Assembly (NCBI GenBank): GCA_947377285.1
Contig: CANCFT010000001.1
Coordinates: forward strand, 124,001 to 188,000
Direction of reading: 5' to 3'
DNA: 64,000 nt
From: Bacteriovoracaceae bacterium
GTDB taxonomy: Bacteria > Bdellovibrionota > Bacteriovoracia > Bacteriovoracales > Bacteriovoracaceae
This document shows, piece by piece, positions 35,141 through 41,580 of this stretch. The notes beneath the pieces are model-generated. The model did no database searches. It was not told the DNA's origin and saw only the letters and a list, made by a program, of their open reading frames with translations. Both the position numbers and the translations under genes were made by a program. The stretch's first letter is position 1. Every line of letters begins with the position of its first letter.

Positions 35141-35518
35141 TTAGAAATTTAAAACGGCCATATACCCTAAAAAAGCTGGCAGAGACTGCAGAATCGCAGC
35201 TGAATATTTTTTAGGAGATGATATATAAAGTACGATGCCTGCCCCTGTAATAAGTAATAAAATAAATTCAGCTAAAACTTTTCCTGATTCAATATTGTTT
35301 CTACTAAAAAGAAAAAGAGAAAAAAAAAGTCCAAATGCTAAAAAAAGATTATAGAAGCCTTGATTGAATGCCCACACTTTCACTATTAAGCCTTGGTCGT
35401 CATTTAATCCAAACCTTTTTAATGTTTGTTTATTCATAAAGTCGATGCTCTCAATTTTAAAAAATAGACAATGTAAAATTGCAGTTATTGAGATTAAAAT
35501 CATTGCTAAAATTTTCAT
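35141..35518 (-). CDS. DUF1304 family membrane protein
   Basis: A 125-residue protein with four predicted membrane helices. It matches the DUF1304 pattern in AFNQGFYNLFLAFGLFF (about 49-65) and the C-terminal AAILQSLPAFLGYMAVL (about 107-123). The function is unknown. It lies upstream of the methyltransferase on the same strand with a 31-base gap, so the two may be an operon. Confidence 0.85.
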   Translation of the reverse strand: MKILAMILISITAILHCLFFKIESIDFMNKQTLKRFGLNDDQGLIVKVWAFNQGFYNLFLAFGLFFSLFLFSRNNIESGKVLAEFILLLITGAGIVLYISSPKKYSAAILQSLPAFLGYMAVLNF

Positions 35519-35614
35519 ATACTAAAAATATCATCAACAGTTTGCCAAAGTCTAACACTAAAGATGTTTAATTTTATTCGATTGTCATTTTTTGAAGTTT
35601 GAATTCTATATGAA

Positions 35615-35641
35615 TAAAAAAGCCCCGAATGAATCGAGGCT
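35615..35641 (-). terminator. Rho-independent terminator of the SWIB gene
   Basis: Stem AGCCCCGA / TCGAGGCT (one mismatched base) with loop ATGAA lies just after the SWIB gene. On the minus strand it is followed by TTTTTT, the standard terminator form. Confidence 0.85.
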
Positions 35642-35677
35642 GTATTTTAAATATGTACTTTAATTCATATTGATTTT

Positions 35678-36004
35678 TTATTCAATATTAGCACCAACGA
35701 CAGATGCTAATTGAAGCATGCTGATCGTTTGTCCAAGTTTTAAGCCTGTAAAGTCTGTTACTTTGCCAGAAGATTTACTAGTAACTTTTGTCGCATTAAA
35801 AAGTTTTAAAAGTGTATCATCAGCTACAATGTATTTTCCTGCACCTTCTGCTTTTCCATTTTCAGTTTTAGCTTGTAGTTTATTTTCTTTAATATAATCC
35901 CAAAATTTTTGAGTAATTACAGTTCTTGGAAGTTCAACAGCTCCGCAAAATGCAGCTAGATCCGTTTTTAGTTTTACTGGTTTGTTTAATCCGACTTCTG
36001 ACAT
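35678..36004 (-). CDS. SWIB/MDM2 domain protein
   Basis: A 108-residue protein consisting of one SWIB domain. Typical features are the ELPRTVITQKFWDYIKENKLQ segment (about 24-44) and KYIVADDTLLKLFNA (about 57-71). SWIB domains are best known from chlamydial and eukaryotic chromatin proteins and occur in a few other bacteria, including Bdellovibrio-like and chlamydial groups. Expected to bind DNA or protein partners; the role in this organism is unknown. It is a single gene with its own terminator. Confidence 0.9.
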   Translation of the reverse strand: MSEVGLNKPVKLKTDLAAFCGAVELPRTVITQKFWDYIKENKLQAKTENGKAEGAGKYIVADDTLLKLFNATKVTSKSSGKVTDFTGLKLGQTISMLQLASVVGANIE

Positions 36005-36488
36005 GTTCGTTTCCTTTAGTTGTGTGTTTAGACATTAGTATTGAATATTTTATTGAACTTTACGATAGCAATTTAACGGAGAATTTTAATTTAATAAGAA
36101 TAGTGATGTAAATTTGAAAAAATGAAAAAAAACTTTGAATAATCGAGGATTTTTCTTTTAACTTGGGTATACCCATTTGGATAGACTATGGTGGTAATTC
36201 ACTTATAAATATTAGCAGTTTAGCTCAACTCCTTAAGAGTTTTTCATACTATTCATCCTATTTAATGGACACACCCGGCCAAGTTTAACCCAAACGGTTA
36301 ATTTTTGTATTGTTTTTAAGGATTGGTGAATTTTCATTAAGATTTTTCCTAGAGTTTTAGAGTGAGCCTAATTGGATTTCTGGCTAAAAGCATAAACACC
36401 TTAATCCCCAATACCTAATTATCTCGATGTTTAGCTCTATTTAAATTCAAGAGGTTAACAAATCTAAATACACTTCCCTTAAATAGGG
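36005..36488. other. Intergenic region with palindromes
   Basis: About 480 bases without a supported gene. It contains the perfect 12-base palindrome TGGGTATACCCA (36164-36175) and a 6-base inverted repeat TTAACC-CAAAC-GGTTAA (36285-36301), the latter followed by TTTTT. These might be an operator and a weak terminator. No RNA gene is recognised. Confidence 0.4.
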
Positions 36489-36505
36489 TAATTATAGTAT
36501 AATTA
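36489..36505 (+). promoter_or_regulatory. Palindromic operator candidate for brnT/brnA
   Basis: A perfect 8-base inverted repeat TAATTATA-G-TATAATTA lies immediately before the brnT start. It contains a TATAAT -10-like element at 36498-36503. The BrnA antitoxin of this family binds its own promoter, so this is a likely binding site; binding has not been shown here. Confidence 0.55.
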
Positions 36506-36512
36506 CTTATAA

Positions 36513-36797
36513 TTGATTAAGTTCGATTGGGACCCAAATAAAGCAAAATCAAATCTCAAAAAACATGGTATTTCGTTTGAAGAAGCTTCTACCATATTTT
36601 CCACTGAACAAGTTAGGGTGTTCGTTGATGATGCTAACTCAACGATGGACGAAGAAAGACTCGTTGCGCTGGGATACAGTTCACATAATAGAATTTTAAC
36701 AGTAATTCATTGTTACAAAGAAGATGATGAAGTTATTCGAATTATTTCAGCAAGTAAAGTTACGAAACAAGAGAAAAATTTCTTTGAAGGAGAATAG
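36513..36797 (+). CDS. brnT: BrnT family type II toxin (ribonuclease)
   Basis: A 94-residue BrnT-fold toxin. Conserved FDWDPNKAKSNLKKHGISFEEA (about 4-25) and VIRIISASKVTKQE (about 76-89) match the family, in which toxins are RNases that stop growth. The usual RIISARKAT reads RIISASKVT, so one family Arg is a Ser here. The start is TTG at 36513, without an upstream ribosome binding site but only about 10 bases after a TATAAT box, so leaderless translation is possible. The antitoxin gene follows after one base. Confidence 0.88.
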   Translation: MIKFDWDPNKAKSNLKKHGISFEEASTIFSTEQVRVFVDDANSTMDEERLVALGYSSHNRILTVIHCYKEDDEVIRIISASKVTKQEKNFFEGE

Positions 36798-36798
36798 T

Positions 36799-37023
36799 AT
36801 GAAGAAAAATTATGATTTTTCTAAAATGCAGGAAGTAAAACCAAACTACCTTAAAAAATTGAAACAACAAGTAACGATTAAATTAGATTCACAAGTCGTT
36901 GAATATTTCAAATCACTTTCAGATAAAGTTGAAATCCCTTATCAAACTCTCATCAATCTTTACTTAAAAGATTGTGCTGAATCAAAGAAAAAATTGAGAC
37001 TTAAATGGGACAAAATTGCTTAG
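36799..37023 (+). CDS. brnA: BrnA family antitoxin
   Basis: A 74-residue antitoxin of the BrnA/CopG-like class. A short disordered N-terminal part (about 1-25) is followed by the ribbon-helix-helix core VTIKLDSQVVEYFKSLSDK and PYQTLINLYLKDC (about 31-62), which binds DNA and blocks the toxin. The C terminus LRLKWDKIA fits the family. The ATG at 36799 follows GGAG at good spacing, one base after the brnT stop. The gene order toxin-antitoxin is as in brnTA operons. Confidence 0.88.
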   Translation: MKKNYDFSKMQEVKPNYLKKLKQQVTIKLDSQVVEYFKSLSDKVEIPYQTLINLYLKDCAESKKKLRLKWDKIA

Positions 37024-37032
37024 TGTGAAAAT

Positions 37033-37530
37033 ATGAAGAATATTATAAACCTTTATGCTGATCAAAATTTAATATTTCAAAAATGGACTCATGGAAAATA
37101 TTCCTGTGATTCTGCGGAAATTGGATCACTTTGGAACACTCAAAAGCTTGGCTTTCATATTGAAAGTCTTGATCCAGGCGCCTTTTCGTGTCCTTACCAT
37201 TATCATCATCAAGAGGAGGAACTTTTTATTGCTCTGAAAGGTTGTGCGACTGTGAGGCAAGACGATGAGTTCTATGAAATTAAAGAAGGAGATTTGGTCT
37301 GGTTTAAAACTGGTTCAGCCCACCAATTTTATAATCATACAGATTCACCTTTTCTTTTCTTTGCTCTTTCAAATAAATCTGAAAATGAAGTCTGTGAATA
37401 TCCTGATTCAAAGAAAAGATGGTCTAGAAAAGATAAAAAACTTTTACAAAATAATGTAGAAGTAAGCGATTACTTCTTGGATGAAGAGAATCCTAATTTG
37501 CAATGGCCTGAGCATTTAATTAAAAAATGA
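37033..37530 (+). CDS. Cupin-domain protein
   Basis: A 165-residue single-cupin protein. Metal ligands appear in the cupin 1 motif PYHYHHQEEELFIALKGCATV (about 55-75) and the cupin 2 motif DLVWFKTGSAHQFYNH (about 89-104). Such proteins bind metal ions and often small substrates; the exact role is unknown. It lies nine bases after brnA and may be cotranscribed with the toxin-antitoxin pair. The C-terminal tail is acidic and partly disordered. Confidence 0.85.
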   Translation: MKNIINLYADQNLIFQKWTHGKYSCDSAEIGSLWNTQKLGFHIESLDPGAFSCPYHYHHQEEELFIALKGCATVRQDDEFYEIKEGDLVWFKTGSAHQFYNHTDSPFLFFALSNKSENEVCEYPDSKKRWSRKDKKLLQNNVEVSDYFLDEENPNLQWPEHLIKK

Positions 37531-37595
37531 TTTTTGTCTGGATTAAAACCTAATGGTTGAGATGGTCTTGAAATTACATGAAATGCCTGTCTTCC

Positions 37596-37630
37596 AGCTT
37601 AAAAAAAATAAAGGCCAGGTTTTTTAAGCT
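37596..37630 (+). terminator. Possible terminator after the cupin gene
   Basis: Perfect 11-base inverted repeat AGCTTAAAAAA / TTTTTTAAGCT with a 13-base loop, about 65 bases after the cupin stop. The stem is AT-rich and carries its own T-run, so it could work in either direction. The rest of 37531-37740 holds no supported feature; a short repeat (accagaccaa, twice) lies at about 37718-37739. Confidence 0.4.
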
Positions 37631-37754
37631 TGTCTTTTGAGCAGTGATGCTTGAAGGGCAACCTGCTTTATTTTGGTCAAAATATGTGTGGTACTCCCAA
37701 CGAAAAATGGGGATACACCAGACCAAACCAGACCAAAAGTTTTTAGGCAAAAAA

Positions 37755-37778
37755 AAAGCCTCTGAAAACAGAGGCTTT
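37755..37778 (-). terminator. Terminator of the tRNA-Lys/tRNA-Glu transcript
   Basis: Perfect stem AAAGCCTCTG / CAGAGGCTTT with loop AAAA. On the minus strand it is followed by nine T residues, so it ends transcription just after the tRNA-Glu gene. Confidence 0.92.
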
Positions 37779-37786
37779 AATTAATT

Positions 37787-37864
37787 TGGTACACCCATGG
37801 GGATTCGAACCCCAGTCGCCGCCGTGAAAAGGCAGTGTCCTAGGCCGGGCTAGACGATGGGTGC
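37787..37864 (-). tRNA. tRNA-Glu (anticodon UUC)
   Basis: A 78-base gene with encoded CCA. The acceptor stem is GCACCCA/TGGGTGT, the anticodon loop CTTTTCA carries TTC, and the T arm has GGTTCGAATCC. It is typical for bacterial tRNA-Glu (TCTAGCCCGGCCTAGGA in the D region). It is second in a two-tRNA unit. Confidence 0.96.
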
Positions 37865-37906
37865 ATATTTGTATGCGTTATCTTCTAAATACTCGGCATT
37901 CGAAAA

Positions 37907-37983
37907 TGGTGATCTCTCTGCGACTCGAACGCAGGACCCTCTCCTTAAAAGGGAGATGCTCTAACCAACTGAGCTAAGAGACC
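37907..37983 (-). tRNA. tRNA-Lys (anticodon UUU)
   Basis: A 77-base gene with encoded CCA. The acceptor stem is GGTCTCT/AGAGATC, the D arm AGCTCAGTTGGTTAGAGC, the anticodon stem TCTCC/GGAGA with loop CTTTTAA (anticodon TTT, A at position 37), and the T arm GCGTTCGAGTCGC. It is first in the transcript, close behind its promoter. Confidence 0.97.
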
Positions 37984-38007
37984 AAACTTGTTTCGAAAGT
38001 GAGATTC

Positions 38008-38036
38008 AAAATAAAGTTCTTGGCCTTTTTTGTCAA
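38008..38036 (-). promoter_or_regulatory. Sigma-70 promoter of the tRNA-Lys/tRNA-Glu unit
   Basis: On the minus strand, -35 TTGACA (38031-38036) and -10 TATTTT (38008-38013) are 17 bases apart. Transcription would start near 38000, about 18 bases before tRNA-Lys. Confidence 0.8.
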
Positions 38037-38087
38037 TTAAAAAGTTTAAAAATATTATGAAATCTTTTCTCAGCTCATTTTAATGAC

Positions 38088-39452
38088 TTGAAAAGCAATA
38101 CCGCGCGTTCTATGTTCGTCGACATGAAAAATGTAATTATCAATGAAACTCCCAATGAAACACCTGAAAACGTAAGCAAGCGCGTTGCCCTTCACACGCT
38201 TGGTTGTCGCCTTAATATGTCTGAAACAGGCTCTATTGCTCAAGGCTTTAAAGACCGGGGATACGATATTGTCGATTTTGGTGAATCGGCCGATGTGGTT
38301 TTTATCAATACTTGTACTGTTACTGATGCTGCAGACTCAACTTGTAGAAACCTCATTAGAAAAGCACATGCTTCTAGTCCAGAGGGAAAAATCGTCGTCG
38401 CTGGCTGTTACGCTCAGATGGAGCCGGAGAAAATCTCTGGGATGCAAGGGGTAGATCTAGTTCTTGGTAACTCAGAAAAATATAAAGTGTTCGATTATCT
38501 AGATGAAGAAGGCGAAAACCAAATTCATGTCGATAAGTCTGCTGAATTTTTTGGTGCAGCGACAACCACTGCCGATTCCCACACCCGGGCTTTCTTGAAA
38601 ATCCAAGATGGATGTAATTATATTTGTTCGTTTTGCATTATTCCGTTTGCTAGAGGGCGCTCGCGGGCGATCTCGGTAGCTGAAGCCGTCTCAGAGGCTA
38701 AAAAACTCGTTTCTAGCGGTTTTAAGGAAATAGTCCTGACTGGTGTGAATATTGGTGAATATGAGCATTCATCGGGCGAAAAACTCCACGATTTAGTCGC
38801 AAGTCTTTTAGCGATCGATGGATTAGAGAGATTTCGTTTATCAAGCGTTGAGCCAAACACCATTACAGACGAGCTTATAGAGGTTTTGAAATCATCGCCT
38901 AAAGTTCAAGATCATTTTCATATTCCATTACAAAGTGGTGATGATGAGATTCTTAAAGGGATGCGACGAAAATATAGCGTTGCTGACTATAAACGGATTA
39001 TCAATAAACTGATGGCCGCTTTTCCAAATGCTGGAATTGGTGCCGATATGATTGTCGGTTTCCCTGGGGAAACCAAAGAACAATTTGAAAACACATTTAA
39101 TCTTGCTAAAGAATTACCACTGACTCATTTTCATGTATTTCCTTATTCAAAAAGAAAAAATACGACTGCTGCAAAGATGGAAAATCATATTCATCACGCA
39201 GAGAAAAAACAACGTGTAAAGTCACTGTTAATGTTTGGGGATGCCAAGTTGAATTTATTCACCGAAGATCAAGTTGGAAAAAGAACCAAAGTACTTTTTG
39301 AACGACGAAATAAACATGGATTTTTCGAAGGCTATTCAACTAATTATATCCGCGTTCAAGTTCAAACTGACTTAGATTTATCAAATCAGATTTGTGATGT
39401 TTACCTCTCAGGAATGGAGAATGGAAAACTGATCGGCGAGATCATTCAATAA
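38088..39452 (+). CDS. mtaB: tRNA t6A37 methylthiotransferase MtaB
   Basis: A radical-SAM enzyme of about 454 residues that converts t6A37 to ms2t6A37. The N-terminal UPF0004 domain has HTLGCRLNMSE (about 36-46) and INTCTVTDAADST and VAGCYAQ, giving the three Cys of the auxiliary cluster. The radical-SAM motif is DGCNYICSFCIIPFARG (about 174-190; CxxxCxxC). The C-terminal TRAM domain covers about 390-454. The MtaB-type GCRLN and IPFARG match YqeV/MtaB rather than MiaB or RimO. The start is uncertain: TTG at 38088, or ATG at 38112 or 38124; none has a clear ribosome binding site. Its known substrate, tRNA-Lys(UUU), is encoded next to it. Confidence 0.9.
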   Translation: MKSNTARSMFVDMKNVIINETPNETPENVSKRVALHTLGCRLNMSETGSIAQGFKDRGYDIVDFGESADVVFINTCTVTDAADSTCRNLIRKAHASSPEGKIVVAGCYAQMEPEKISGMQGVDLVLGNSEKYKVFDYLDEEGENQIHVDKSAEFFGAATTTADSHTRAFLKIQDGCNYICSFCIIPFARGRSRAISVAEAVSEAKKLVSSGFKEIVLTGVNIGEYEHSSGEKLHDLVASLLAIDGLERFRLSSVEPNTITDELIEVLKSSPKVQDHFHIPLQSGDDEILKGMRRKYSVADYKRIINKLMAAFPNAGIGADMIVGFPGETKEQFENTFNLAKELPLTHFHVFPYSKRKNTTAAKMENHIHHAEKKQRVKSLLMFGDAKLNLFTEDQVGKRTKVLFERRNKHGFFEGYSTNYIRVQVQTDLDLSNQICDVYLSGMENGKLIGEIIQ

Positions 39453-39456
39453 TTGT

Positions 39457-40005
39457 TTACGGATAAATAATTATTTTTGTTGGAATGCTTACTAACGAAT
39501 AAATTTCGTCAATTTCAGCATCTGTCACTGAGATACAGCCATTTGTCCAATCGTAATTACCAAGGCCTGCTCTAATAACTTCATTACTTGAACTGTCTAA
39601 GTTTACAGTTTTTAACCAACCTTGCATTTGGTTAAAATTATTTGGATAGCCATGGAGCATGATGTTGCCGCCCGGTGGTTTTCCAGCAAGCTTAGCATTT
39701 ATAATATCTTGTGTTTTTGGATAACTGATATGAAACGCTTTATGAAATTTTGAATCTGGATTTTTGTAATCAAGAGAATAAGTTCCTTCAGGCGTTTTAT
39801 TATCTCCCTCGAATTTTTTAGTACCTTCTGGATTTAGTCCCAACATGATCTTATATGTCTTAAGAATATGATTATCGTCGTCTAAAAGTTCAAGTCTTCT
39901 CTCACTTTTAAATACTCTAAGTAGCTTAACTGGTTCAATAGCATAAACTTGGCCAGTCATTGCTAGGATAATACTAGTGAGGAAGAGTTTGTGTAATGTG
40001 TTCAT
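39457..40005 (-). CDS. Exported L,D-transpeptidase (YkuD domain)
   Basis: A 182-residue protein with a signal peptide (1-22, ending VYA) and a YkuD catalytic domain. The active-site region reads NIMLHGYPN (about 130-138) and WTNGCISVTDAE (about 159-170), holding the conserved His and catalytic Cys. YkuD enzymes make or remodel 3-3 crosslinks or attach lipoprotein or D-amino acids to peptidoglycan. It is a single gene, convergent with mtaB. A second, similar enzyme lies at 60809. In predatory relatives, such enzymes modify the prey wall. Confidence 0.9.
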   Translation of the reverse strand: MNTLHKLFLTSIILAMTGQVYAIEPVKLLRVFKSERRLELLDDDNHILKTYKIMLGLNPEGTKKFEGDNKTPEGTYSLDYKNPDSKFHKAFHISYPKTQDIINAKLAGKPPGGNIMLHGYPNNFNQMQGWLKTVNLDSSSNEVIRAGLGNYDWTNGCISVTDAEIDEIYSLVSIPTKIIIYP

Positions 40006-40116
40006 AATGTAAATACTATTGCAATTTAGTTCCAGCTCAAAATAGTAACTATTCGGTGTGAAGTTTTTACATGTTTTAGGTTTGATTTTCGGGTTCTTTC
40101 AATCTAAATTTTTAAG

Positions 40117-41580
40117 ATGGAAAATCGACAAAATATCATTACAACAATTAACGACAAACGCTATGAAATTGAAGGGGATAAGGCCTTTATGCCTTTAGGT
40201 TCTTTTTTGCGGCAGGAAATCAACTTAACAGGAACTAAAATTGTTTGTGCCGAAGGCGATTGTGGGGCCTGTACAATTTTATTGGCACGAGATGTAGGAA
40301 GTGACGGCAAACTCCTATTCAAAACGGTTAATTCTTGCATTCTACCAGTCTACCTAATAGACGGAGCTCATGTTTTAACAGTTGAGGGCCTAAAGATTTC
40401 AGAAACGGAACTTCATCCAGTACAGCAAGCAATGGCAGATTGTAATGGAGCTCAATGTGGTTATTGCACACCTGGATTTATTTGTGCGATGGCCGGAATG
40501 GCCGAAAAACTTAAAAGCGAAAATAAAGAAATCACTGAAAAAAGAACGAAGAATTTTCTCACAGGAAATCTTTGTCGATGCACTGGCTACAAGCCGATAT
40601 TAGAAGCAGCTGCCAGCTTAGATTTATCTAGGACAGAATATCTTAAAGATAGATTTCACAATCCTACTTGGCTTCTAGAGATGAAAAAAATTAAAAGTAT
40701 GCCTATGAATATGGATTTCACGGGGAAAAAAATTAAACATAATATTTTTCTACCAGTAAGTCTTGAACAAGCACTCTTTGCGAAAAAGGCAGATCCAGAA
40801 CTTCGACTTATTGGTGGTTCAACCGATATTGGAGTAGTCGTGAATAAAGGGCGCCTGACGACTCCTAAAACTATGGCCCTATATCATATTGATCAATTGA
40901 AAAAAATCTCTCATGATCAAGAGTTCATTGAAGTGGGAGCTACGGTTACTCTTTCAGAATTTGAAGATTATATTGAAAGCTTTATTCCTGAAATAAATAA
41001 GATGCTACATATTTTTGCTTCCCCTCAAATTAAGAATCAAGCGACCTTAGTAGGCAATGTGGTTAACGGCTCTCCGATCGCTGATACCATTCCTTTTTTA
41101 ATGGTGAGTGATTCTATCGTCGTGCTTCAAAGTATAAAGGGAAAGCGTGAAGTTTTAATGAGTAAGTTTTATCTTGGTTATAAAAAATTAGATATACGAC
41201 CAGACGAGATTGTTGTCGCAGTTAAAATACCACGACTAAAAAAATCGGAGCAACTTCGTCTCTATAAAGTATCAATGAGAAAAGATTTAGATATTTCTGC
41301 AGTTACTTTTGCAGGAATTGTAGAAGTTGAAAATAACAAAGTTTTAAGTGCTCGCTTTTGTCTCGGCGGAGTTGCTGCCACCGTCATTCGCTTAAATGAA
41401 ATTGAATCTAGCGTTGTTGGAGAGGATTTTACCAAAGAAGTTTTTGTTAATTTAGGAAAAACACTATCTCAATATATTTCGCCATTGTCAGATCTTAGGG
41501 CCAGTAAGCTTTACCGGATGAAAGTTGCAGAGAATTTCTTTGTCAAATTTCAAGCAGAAGTTTCAAGTGGGGTAGTGTGA
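40117..41580 (+). CDS. xdhA: Xanthine dehydrogenase small subunit (2Fe-2S and FAD)
   Basis: A 487-residue protein that takes electrons from the molybdenum subunit to NAD. The N-terminal domain holds two 2Fe-2S clusters with Cys in AEGDCGACTILL (about 46-57), QCGYCTPGFICAMAG (about 112-126) and NLCRCTGY (about 151-158). The FAD-binding domain (about 205-375) has LIGGSTDIGVVVNKG and NQATLVGNVVNGSPIAD. The C-terminal CO-dehydrogenase flavoprotein-type domain closes it. It overlaps xdhB (TGATG). The first gene of an xdhABC operon, with its own leader. Confidence 0.93.
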   Translation: MENRQNIITTINDKRYEIEGDKAFMPLGSFLRQEINLTGTKIVCAEGDCGACTILLARDVGSDGKLLFKTVNSCILPVYLIDGAHVLTVEGLKISETELHPVQQAMADCNGAQCGYCTPGFICAMAGMAEKLKSENKEITEKRTKNFLTGNLCRCTGYKPILEAAASLDLSRTEYLKDRFHNPTWLLEMKKIKSMPMNMDFTGKKIKHNIFLPVSLEQALFAKKADPELRLIGGSTDIGVVVNKGRLTTPKTMALYHIDQLKKISHDQEFIEVGATVTLSEFEDYIESFIPEINKMLHIFASPQIKNQATLVGNVVNGSPIADTIPFLMVSDSIVVLQSIKGKREVLMSKFYLGYKKLDIRPDEIVVAVKIPRLKKSEQLRLYKVSMRKDLDISAVTFAGIVEVENNKVLSARFCLGGVAATVIRLNEIESSVVGEDFTKEVFVNLGKTLSQYISPLSDLRASKLYRMKVAENFFVKFQAEVSSGVV

